Part shown: positions 23,422 to 35,100 of the stretch, piece by piece
How the letters are laid out: each line of letters opens with the position of its first letter
Numbering within the stretch: position 1 is the stretch's first letter
Assembly (NCBI GenBank): GCA_916700875.1
Contig: CAKAKS010000013.1
Location: 7,990,686 to 8,054,685 of the forward strand
Origin: Sebastes aleutianus
Lineage: Eukaryota; Chordata; Actinopteri; Perciformes; Sebastidae
DNA length: 64,000 nucleotides
Reading direction: 5' to 3'
Position numbers and translations under genes: made by a program
Notes under the pieces: generated by a model
The model's input: only the letters and a program-made list of their open reading frames with translations
Told to the model about the DNA's origin: nothing
The model's database searches: none

Positions 23422-25994
23422 ATGCTTCCCCAGAGGACCGGACTGTCCCTTCAGTCTCCGCTCAGACCCCTCAGTGTTTTGGTTTTCCAGCTTCTCCTAA
23501 CACTCTCTCTGGGAGGTAACTCACACAAAGTATTAAAGTCACATCAAATCATATCAATATATGCCATTAAATGAAAGCTTAAAGTCTGATGTTCAGTGTT
23601 TTTGGACACCTGGAACCCTTTGGTTTGTTTCAGAGAACTGAAGTGTTTCAATGTCATCTATAACCACATGTTGTCTACAGTTATTGATGTTATTATAAAG
23701 TGACATAATCACTTTTAACACTAAAGCAACTTGTGCTTTAGTTGCTACGAAAAACTGTTCAGGAAAAACAAATTAAATACATTGTAGTGAACATGTTGCA
23801 GATGGCCTACCTTCTATATGAACAGTACTTTAGTAAAGTTACATTCCACTGCTGTCTGCTGCTATTAGCACAGTATCATAATGTACAACGAGCCTTATAG
23901 AAATGAACATATTTAACTACTTCCTACTGCAGGAATGAATTAACATATCTATTTCTTTCCAGGTCAGTCTCAGATGATTGGTCTATCTCAGCCAATAGTA
24001 GCATTAGTTGGCGATGACATCATTTTGCCATGCCATCTGGAACCTGCAGTGGATGTTTCTGCCATGACGTTGGAGTGGACGAGACCCGACCTGAACTCTA
24101 TAGCTGTCTTTGTGTGGCGTGCTGGCGAGGACCTCGTACATGTTAAAGATCCATCCTACAGAGGAAGAACATCACTGTTCACTGATGGACTGAAGCACGG
24201 AAACATTTCACTGAAACTCTCCAAAGTGAAACTTTCTGATAAGGGGAGATACCAATGCTACGTTCATAAACTAAATAAACAATCTTTCGTTGAGCTTGTT
24301 GTTGGTAAGTGGACACAGTGTATCTACACACACGAGTTGTGACTAGGTGAAATGAGGTTGCAGATATCTGTAATTAGGTCAGAAGGGGGCGGAAGCTATT
24401 CAAAAATACGATGGCGCTTCACTGCAGCTGTATGGGTTCATAAAGTATGTCTGGAGACAATAAATCTACAATACACTGTACATTTCTATCACAACTCTCT
24501 AGTGAACAAAGCTCTCATTGGCCACAGCCGGCCGCACATTGAGACCGATGTTATGCGTCCAGTTCGGAGGACTAAAGGCTCGTTGTGATTAAAGTGAGGT
24601 TGTAGCTCGTCGTCTACCTCACTACAGTTAGAAAGAGCCCTCGTTGGTGTTTTAACAACTTATGAGTTATTGATCCGGAGAGTTTGAATCTGTGAATATC
24701 TTTCACACTTTACCGAACTATCCAAGTTAACAAAAGCTTCTGCTGACACTGTTCAGATGCTTTGTTGGGCTGATATCCAATGGGAAGCCTTGATGAGCAA
24801 CGTCATAACAACAACTCTGACTAGTCATAATGAGGTTATAGATATCTGTAACTGTTATTTAGGATAGTCAGAATTGAACTACAGATATCTCTAACTGTCG
24901 TTCTGACTAGACACAATGACATTATAGATATCTGGAATAAGAACTCTGACTAGTCACAACTAGTCAAAACGCAATTGTAGATATCTCTAATGTTAATTCT
25001 GGATAGTCAAGGTTAACTATTAAATGTTTAAACAGCTCGTCATAGTCAGCCAGTGATGTTGGGAGATGAAGAACACAATGACAGTCATGTAACATCAGTA
25101 TAAATGAGGGTTAAACACGTTTTATAAGAACAGCTCAGTTGTAGATGTCATGGGCAGAAATGTTGTCTCATTAGGTTGATTAGTAAACTGTATATGATAC
25201 CTAAAAGAGTTTAACAAACACATAATCTGATATGCAATAATCTAGGACTGGCTTTCAGATGCAAACTATTTCTGAATTGTCAAGTTTTAGTATTGGCAGC
25301 AGTAAATATGTGACACCTTTGACTTCAAGCAGCTTCATCATCAGTTCAGGGACCAACTGTGTTTATTTGCCGTATAAACAACGCTAATGCAGAGGATATT
25401 TATACAATACATTTAATTATTCATGTGGTGATTGTATTGCTGACTTCTGTTTTAAATGTTTCCTTTTACTCTGCATCAGGTGCTGCTTCCTACCTGGTCA
25501 TAACTTTAGCAGGGATCGATAAGGCCACCAGAGGAGTGATGTTAGACTGCAGGTCTGAAGGCTGGTATCCAGAGCCTGAGGTGTTGTGGCTGGACGGTGA
25601 GGGAAACCTCCTCTCTGCTGGACCTCCAGAGACAGTCAGAGAGCCTGATGACCTCTATACTGTCAGCAGCAGAGTGACTGTGGAGAAGAGACACAGCAAC
25701 AGCTTCACCTGTAGAGTCCAACAGAAGAACACCAACCAGATCAGAGAGGCACACTTCCCTATTTCAAGTAAAAAAAAATATTGTGTTTTATTATGTGATT
25801 TATTATTTTATGTTTCAAATTGCTAAGGATTTATAATAATGTTATTCTGTGTTTTATCTTTTCAGATGATTTCTTTAACGTCCAGTCCAGTTCTGTTCCC
25901 GTCATCACTGGTTTAGCTGTTAGTTTGGCTGTTTGCATCATGTTTATTCTGTTGCTTCTCTTTGTTGTGTGGAAATGGAGACTAAACAGAATCA
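23422..25994 (+). CDS. Gene A ectodomain and TM exons (signal peptide, V-set, C-like Ig, TM)
   Basis: The start MLPQRTGLSLQSPL leads into a hydrophobic stretch (VLVFQLLLTLSLG). The V-set exon has ILPCHLEP, LEWTRPD and DKGRYQCY, giving the canonical Cys-Trp-DxGxYxC set of butyrophilin/MOG V domains. The second Ig exon has LDCRSEGWYPEPEVLWLDG and SFTCRV, the GWYPxPxVxW signature of butyrophilin C-like domains. The TM exon (VITGLAVSLAVCIMFILLLL, then FVVWKWR) ends in a basic stop-transfer. All three joining introns are phase 1, as in mammalian butyrophilin genes. A 27-nt mini-exon (26107-26133, YGDDKKFD) follows; I find no spliceable equivalent in B and C. Confidence 0.88.
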
Positions 25995-28900
25995 GTAAGT
26001 CACACATTTATTAATAAAAGTTATTCTCACAGGTTTTATGGAGAATAGTGATATGAATTTTGTAAATTACATTTTAATTGGAAATGAAAATGTCTGTATT
26101 TTACAGGTTATGGTGATGATAAAAAATTTGATGGTATGTCTACTTTTATTTCCCATTAGGCCAATTCAGTCTTATTTTTATAACCCATTTTATACTTCAT
26201 TTTAGACTCAAATGTCTCTGTGATTTCTTAAAATGAACGTAAATGCCTTTAACTCTCCTTCCTTTTTTTTTTTACACAAAGAGACACAGAGAAACCCCCT
26301 GGATCAAACTGAGAAAGGAGAAAAGAAGAACGGTTCTGAAACTAATAAAAGTGAAGATCAGTGTGTCACTGAAGAAAGAGAGAGAGAGCAGCTCATGACA
26401 CATGAAACGGTGGAAATGGAGGTTCTGAAGGGAAACAAGCAGAAGAAGAACAAACATGTAAGTAAAGAAACAGGACATTACTTCAGTAGAGGGAGCAAAA
26501 ACACAAGGACAGAACAAATAATGTTAGATCTGAGCAAGTTGAGCAATAAATAGGATCCGTGTTTTCAAAGAACTAAGAAGAAAACAAGAGCAGTGATGAC
26601 TGAGAGCTAACTTTAACTGATGTTCAGAGGTTCAAGAGAAATGGAACAGAAGAGACACGATTCAGACAAAGAGATGAAGATGTGAGCAAACGTTAGAGGA
26701 GATTAGAATAAGAGAAATAAGAGAGATGAACCAGAAATGCAAAGAAAACATGTTGTGTGGTATCTTCACTGATATTATAAAATCATATCTTGTATCATGT
26801 CTGTGTTCATCTTTGCCCTCTCAGAAGAGATCTGAGCAGCAGCTCCAGGAGGAGCAGCAGAGGATGGAGGAGAAGAGGAGGGAGGAGCAGAAGAGGATGG
26901 AGGAAGCTGAGAAGGAGGTTCAGACCCTGCATTTTTGTTTTATTTGATGCCTGTTGGTTTTTGTTGTTTGGATTATTCAGCTGGATTTATTAAAGCTCGC
27001 TTTTATTTAAAAACTACCTTTTCTGCCTGTAACTCTGCGTTTGGGTCCCCCTGTAAATTCATAACCCTGACAACATGTCTCTCATTGTCTCTCTCCACCT
27101 TGTCTCTGTCCTTCCAGAGAGAAACTAAAGGAGCTGAGCTGCAGCAGCTCCATGAAGAGAAGAAGAGGAACGAGAAGGAGCTGCAGAGCCTGAAGGAAGA
27201 GCTGGAGAACAAGAACAAAGAGGTTCATGTCTTCATCTTCATCTCTCTATTATTAATACAGAATCAATAGAGACAGAGATAGATCAGGTTGAATGAGTTC
27301 TCTCATCTGAGCCTCTAACCTGCAGACAGACTCTCAACTCAACATTTCTGCTGTTTGAGGAACACTAGATGATCAAAGTGTTTACTGAGATCCACTTGAC
27401 TGAATATGAAGCTACTTGTTCATATTGTACTCAGTGTAACTGAACCATCAGGTTGAATCATTACTCTCATGATTTAATGTGGTTCTCATGTGTCTCTTCA
27501 TGTCCTCCTCCTTCCAGCTGGAGAGAATTCAAAAAACCCGTAGCAGCTCTTCCTCTTATTCTTTGGTAAGTGGTCATCATATAAGTACAATATATACAAT
27601 ACATTTATATCATGTACAATAAATACAATGTATGAGTACAATACAGAAACAGTAATGTGACTACTGGAACATATCATCAGTTCATAATGATGTCAAGAAG
27701 CAATTTAACACAAGTTAAAAGTCATGAAGTATCGAGGTGATAAAACAATGTTTAGTATCTTTTAGAGCAGTTAAAGAGTCCAGGGTCTCCAGGACCTCAT
27801 ACTGAACATCAGGGTCAAACACTTCTCACATTAAAAGGAACACTAACAGATGAATATATGTTTATTGTGTATCTGTGTCTGATTATGATTTACTAACAGT
27901 TGAAATCAACATCCATCTGTCTGTCTGTTAGCTGGAGGACAAACAACAAGCAGCTGAGGCACAGTTGAAGAAGACTAATGAAGAGCTGAAGAAGGCACAG
28001 CGTCAACTGAAGAGTATGAAGTATGAAAGCATCAGCCAGTTGATGAGAGAAGTAAACACACATATACAAACACCTACACATCACTCAGATCAACACAATG
28101 TTATGCTGTCAGTGCTGTTCACTGGAAAAGATAAAGTCTCTTTTGAAATACAATTGTTTTAAATCTCATCAGAATGAAGAACAATGAAGATGTTTATTGT
28201 CACAAAAATATTTGCAGGAGCTAAAAAGTGCTGAAAGACACATTAGAATACATGTTTCATAATAGAGTCCAATCTACTTCACACTAGGAGGGTGAAACGA
28301 TCAGGACCAGAGGACATGCAGGGTCAAGATTGGTGCAATCTTTTTTAATATTAATAAACTTTGAATAAACCTATCTGGTAATTAATACATCTGATAAGTG
28401 TATTTCATCAGTGTTTCTGACCACTAGTAGTCAGACTTGAGTGTGTCTTTCCCAGTGAACCAGACTGAGCTTAACAGGTGTTTCTGAGTAGTCGTGATGT
28501 GACTCAACTATATCAGGTGTATTACTGAGGACCAATGAAGAGCAGAGTTGAGTGTTTAGTTGTTTGTATGATCAGTTCTCTAGAAAGCTGCAAGCAGCAA
28601 CACCACAGACCAAACATTCAGCCTGTTGTAGACAGACATGTTCTGGATAGACACTGAACTAGTAATACAAATGTGTATAACTATTCAGTTACATTCTTCC
28701 TGCAGGTAGTAGGTATGGTATTTTATAACTCTAAAGCAGAAGCATCTCTGTATTCAGTATTGTTGATGTAACAGATGATAAATCAGTGTTATGTTTCCAG
28801 TATTAATCCACTCAGAGTAAACTGAGTCAAACTGTCTGAGTATGAACAGGTTTCATCATCCAGCTGATCACAATGAGAATTCATCCAGATATTAATGTGA

Positions 28901-31900
28901 ACATTTACTTCATCTCTCCTCTCTCCCACTTTAACAAACAGCTCTGGGATCAGCAGCAGAAGAAAGAGAGAGCTGAGAGAGATCTGAAGGAGCTGAAGAC
29001 CAAGAACACTGAGGTTCATCTTTTCACCCAAATCATTGTTTTAACTTCTTGTTATGACTTTGATTTGTTGCTGAGACCAAGATTATTAAACTAACCATGA
29101 GAGCAAATCAGAGAATAACTGAAACACAAAGAAGTGAAACAGTAAATCGATTTATTCACATTAAATCTAATCTACGATTAGATCTGAAAGATTAGATAAT
29201 TATTGATGTACTTTTTGTTCTGCTGAATCCTCTTGATGAAACTTATTTTGAGACATTCTGTGTGTTATTTTCTAATTACATGTTGAATTCATCAGTTAAG
29301 TCGGTCACTGATTGTTAAACCTGATATTTGCAGTCTAGATGTGCTCAGAGTAAACAGGTTAAACCTGAGACTAACTATGTGCACATTATCACAACATCCA
29401 GCCAATCAGAAACTAGTTCATCAGGATATAATGTGGACTAAATTACAGTGATATGTCCATTATTATGACTTATAGATTGTGAATGAGAAGAAATGTAGAG
29501 ATGTTCAGACTGGATTCATGAACAGATAAAACTGTGCAGTCCTGAAAGGTTTAATGAAAGCAGAAGAGCAGCAGAGATAAATAATAATTAAATCTCCAAC
29601 AAGAAGAATTCAAACAGACTTATTTGGGATGAAGCAGGTCGTTCTGTTTGAAGAGTCAACACCATTCACACATACAGAGCAGATGGAGATTTAACCTGGT
29701 TTAACAATACAGAAACAGTAATGTGACTACTGGAACATATCATCAGTTCATAATGATGTCCATAAGCAATTTAACACAAGTTAAAAGTCATGAAGTATCG
29801 AGGTGATAAAACAATGTTTAGTATCTTTTAGAGCAGTTAAAGAGTCCAGCGTCTCCAGGACCTCATACTGAACATCAGGGTCAAACACTTCTCACATTAA
29901 AAGGAACACTAACAGATGAATATATGTTTATTGTGTATCTGTGTCTGATTATGATTTACTAACAGTTGAAATCAACATCCATCTGTCTGTCTGTTAGCTG
30001 GAGGACAAAAAACTAGAAGCAGCTGACATGAAGTTGAAGAAGACTAATGAAGAGCTGAAGCGTCAACTGAAGCTGAAGGATGAAAGGATCAGCCAGCTGA
30101 TGAAAGATGTAAACACCCGTATACAAACACCTACACATCACTCAGATCAACACAATGTTACGCTGTCAGTGCTGTTCACTGGAAAAGATAAAGTCTCTTT
30201 TGAAATACAATTGTTTTAACTCTCATCAGAATAAAGAACAATGAAGATGTTTATTGAGGTCACAAAAATAGAGTCCAATCTACTTCACACTAGGAGGGTG
30301 TAACGATCAGGACCAGAGGACATGCAGGGACAAGATTGGTGCAATTTTGTTTAATATTAATAAACTTTGAATAAACCTATCTGGTAATTAATACATCTGA
30401 TAAGTGTATTTCATCAGTGTTTCTGACCGTGAGTAGCCAGACTTGAGTGTGTTTTTACCAGTGAACCAGACTGAATTTCACCGGTGTTTCTGAGTAGTCG
30501 TGATGTGACTCAACTATATCAGGTGTATTACTGAGGACCAATGAAGAGCAGAGTTGAGTGTTTAGTTGTTTGTATGATCAGTTCTCTAGAAAGCTGCAAG
30601 CAGCAACACCACAGACCAAACATTCAGCCTGTTGTAGACAGACATGTTCTGGATAGACACTGAACTAGTAATACAAATGTGTATAACTATTCAGTTACAT
30701 TCTTCCTGCAGGTAGTAGGTATGGTATTTTATAACTCTAAAGCAGAAGCATCTCTGTATTCAGTATTGTTGATGTAACAGATGATAAATCAGTGTTATGT
30801 TTCCAGTATTAATCCACTCAGAGTAAACTGAGTCAAACTGTCTGAGTATGAACAGGTTTCATCATCCAGCTGATCACAATGAGAATTCATCCAGACATTA
30901 ATGTGAACATTTACTTCATCTCTCCTCTCTCCCACTTTAACAAACAGCTCTGGGATCAGCTGCAGAAGAGAGAGAAAGCTGAGAGAGATCTGAAGGAGCT
31001 GATCAAGAACCCTGAGGTTCATCTTTTCACCCAAATCATTGTTTAAACTTCTTGTTATGACATTGATTTGTTGCTGAGACAAACATGATCAAACTACAAA
31101 GAAGTGAAACAGTAAATCGATTTATTCATATTAAATCTAATCTACGATTAGATCTGAAAGATTAGATAATTATTGATGTACTTTTTGTTCTGCTGAATCA
31201 TAATGAGGAAACTTATTTTGAGACATTCTGTGTGTTATTTTCTAATTACATGTTGAATTCATCATTTAAGTCATTCACTGATTGTTAAACCTGATATTTG
31301 CAGTCTAAATGTGCTCAGAGTAAACAGGTTAAACCTGAGACTAACTATGTGCACATTATCACAACATCCAGCCAATCAGAAACTAGTTCATCAGGATATA
31401 ATGTGGACTAAATTACAGTGATATGTCCATTATTATGACTTATAGATTGTGAATGAGAAGAAATGTAGAGATGTTCAGACTGGATTCATGAACAGATAAA
31501 ACGGTGCAGTCCTGAAAGGTTTAATGAAAGCAGAGGAGCAGCAGAGAAAGATAATAACTAAATCTCCAACAAGAGGAATTCAAACAGACTTATTTGGGAT
31601 GAAGCAGGTCGTTCTGTTTGAAGAGTCAACACCATTCACACATACAGAGCAGATGGAGATTTAACCTGGTTTAACAATACAGAAACAGTAATGTGACTAC
31701 TGGAACATATCATCAGTTCATAATGATGTCAAGAAGAAATTTAACACAAGTTAAAAGTCATGAAGTATCGAGGTGATAAAACAATGTTTAGTATCTTTTA
31801 GAGCAGTTAAAGAGTCCAGGGTCTCCAGGACCTCATACTGAACATCAGGGTCAAACACTTCTCACATTAAAAGGAACACTAACAGATGAATATATGTTTA

Positions 31901-32099
31901 TTGTGTATCTGTGTCTGATTATGATTTACTAACAGTTGAAATCAACATTCATCTGTCTGTCTGTTAGCTGGAAGACAAACAAGCAGCTGACGAACAGATG
32001 AAGACTAATGAAGAGCTGAAGGAGACAAAACATCAACTGAAGATCAAGAATGAAGAGATCAACCAGCTGAAGAGAGAAGTACACACACACACACACACA

Positions 32100-32132
<33 letters not shown>

Positions 32133-35100
32133 CTCTCATCAGAATGAAGGACAATGAAGATGGTCATTGTCGTCTCAAAAATATTTGCAGGAGAAAAAGT
32201 ACCCAAGGACGTCCAGAGTCAAATTTGGGGCAAAGTGGAGATGCGACACATAATAAACTTTGAATAAACAAGTGACAGCACTCTGAGCTTTAGTTCTCTG
32301 CAGACTGAGTCCAGCATGTCATCAGCAGCAGGTCTTTACAGACAGCAGCTCATTGACTGAACTTCACTTCTGCTGCTGGATGCTGGATAGAATAACGTTA
32401 CAACCAAACTAGTCTGAGTGGATAGTCTACAGGGACAGCACCACTCTGAACCTGAAACTCAACTAGTGTATGTTTCTACCATACTAACTTAAACGTGTAT
32501 TACTGAGGACCCAACGAAGAGCAGAGTTGAGTGTTTAGTTGTTTGTATGATCAGTTCTCTAGAAAGCTGCAAGCAGCAACACCACAGACCAAACATTCAG
32601 CCTGTTGTAGACATGCTTTTCACGGGCACTGCACTAGTACAATAATACAAATCTGTAAAACTATTTAGTAACATTCTTCCTGCAGGTAAATAGCTACATA
32701 CAGTAACCAACACATATTTGACAAAGTATGATATTTTGAAAATCCAAAGAAGAAGCATCTCTTTATTGAGCATTGTTGGTTTAACAGTGGTTTAAACAGT
32801 AAAAACAGTTTAATGATTAATGTGCTGGTTGGAGAGGGGGGACCTCAGCGGGTGTTTCCAGTATAAATCTACACAGTAATATAATTGAACCTGAGTCAAA
32901 CTGTCTGAGTATGAACAGATTTCATCATCCATCTGATCACAATGAGAATTCATCCAGATATTAATGTGAACATTAACTTCATCTCTCCTCTCTCCCAGTT
33001 GGACAAACAGCTCTGTGATCGGCAGCAGGAGAAAGAGGAAGCTGAGAGAGATCTGGAGCAGCTGATCAAGAACCCTGAGGTTCATCTTTTCACCCAAATC
33101 CATCTGAATTATTTACTATATTTTTATATTATTTATATTCTCCATATGGCATTGGTTTGTTGCTGAGACAAACATGATCAAACTAACCATGAGAGCAAAT
33201 CTGAGAATAACGGAAACACAAAGAAGTGAAACAGTAAATCTATTTATTCACATTCAGTCTAATCTGTGATTAAATGTGATAAAGATTAGGTTTTTATTGA
33301 TGTACTTTTTGTTCTGCTGAATCATCTTGATGAGGTTATTTTGAGAAATTCTGTGTGATTAGTTTAGTTAAAAGTTCTTATTTTCTAATTACATGTTGAA
33401 CCCATCATTTAAGTCATTCACTGATTGTAACACCTACATAGATAGATACTTTATTGTTCCCGAAGGAAATTTAGGCATCCAGTAACTTAAACAACAGTTG
33501 CAACACCAATACACCTTAAAAAGAGATAAAATCGAATAGAATAAAGTAAGATAAAATAAAAGATAACATAAGTACAGCAGTGAAGTGACAGTGTGCCAAT
33601 GGTAGTGCAAATAGTGCAAGAGTACTGAATTTAGTAGTGTATATTATAGTGTATGATACAGTACCGTAGTGTAATAGTATAATGAAGTACCTGATATTTA
33701 CAGTCTAGATGTGCTCAGAGTAAACAGGTTAAACCTGAGACTAACTATGTGCTCATTATCACAACATCCAACCAATCAGAAACTAGTTCATCAGGATATA
33801 ATGTGGACTAAATAAAGTACTGAATGAAACTAAATGTCTCTCTTCATCTCTCTTTACCTCCAGTTTGAGAAGCAGCTCCATGATGAGAAGACTAAAAGGG
33901 AGGAAGCTGAGAAAGAAGTGGAGAACCGAAAGAAAGAGCTGGAGACCAAGGTTCATTTATTACCTAAAACACTGTTTATTAATGTATCTGTTTTCATCTC
34001 ACTTTCTTTTAATCTTCTTTACAAATAATTGATATTTGTCTGAAACCAAAACAAATCAGAAAAAACATGAGAGCAAATCTGAGACTGAACAGACCACAAA
34101 GTGCCACAGCAGCTGTCCATAGAACAAGTCAGTATGACCTCTGACCTTTCTAAGTCTGAAGCAAACTTCTTTCCATTGACTTTGTTTGCTCTCGCACCAC
34201 GTCTAAAATGTTCCTCCTGTCTGTCTGAACACACAACCTACTGTTAGAGGAACATGTATTAACAATCAATACTGTTTAATATTTCTAAAAACAAACTAAA
34301 TAGACAAATTACAATTTCACTTTGTCCAAAAATTCTCTTTAACAGCTTAAAAAGTCAGAACACAGCTTCAGTCAGCAGTTAAACGGATCAGACCATCAAT
34401 TCCTGCATTAATCTACTGCTGAAAGATCAACATCCGTCTGTTGGCTACTTCATTAGTGTTGAATGACTAATCTGTTTGTTGTGTCTCTCTCAGGTAAGCG
34501 CAAGCGGATGCAATGTCCTGGAGGTTGATGATTCTCAGTCCGTTCATCAGGACAACAGCAGCTCAGCCAGTCAGAGCTCAACCACAGAACCTCTCATTGT
34601 CATTGAGGTCGACCAACAGGGCAAATATATCCGTCTCATAAACACGTCCCATCAGGTAATGTTGTTTTTTGTGTGTATGGACACTGAATGAGTACTTTAT
34701 TAGTGTATATTATATGTCTAGCAATATGTTATCTAAGTGTATCCAGAGATGGACCGTTCAAACCAAGCTAATGACCTGCTGCAACTAATCCTCATACAAC
34801 GGTTTGTATAATATCTTATAAAAAGTTATTCCTCATTAACCGTGGTTTCTTTCCTACGAGTGTCTGGGAACGCATGAGGCAAATTTTAATTTCCGCTCCA
34901 GTCTTTTCAAAAAAGGAAACAACTTAGTTAAGTTTAGGTCACAAAACTACTTTTAGGTTTCGACAACAAAACTACTTAGTTAAGTTTAGGTAACAAAACT
35001 ACTTAGTTGGGATTAGGTAACAAAACTACTTATTTAGGTTTAGGCAAGAAAACTACTTAGTTAGGATTAGGTAACAAAACTACTTAGTTGGGATTAGGTA

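Larger units (their letters stand above)
27645..33730 (+). repeat. Tandem triplication of a two-exon coiled-coil cassette (about 2 kb each)
   Basis: The marker AGAAACAGTAATGTGACTAC begins units at 27645, 29711 and 31681 (spacings 2066 and 1970). Each unit carries one LEDK-type exon and one LWDQ/LDKQ-type exon plus near-identical introns (e.g. GAACATATCATCAGTTCATA, CTGAGTATGAACAG). The third unit is more diverged and has an extra retroelement at 33437. A related cassette lies in gene C (61660-63170), and a partial one in gene B (45450-46100). Confidence 0.88.

Noticed and set aside
24352..24588. Open frame after the gene A V-set exon
   Set aside because: It lies in intron repeats after a good GTAAGT donor and has no domain signal.
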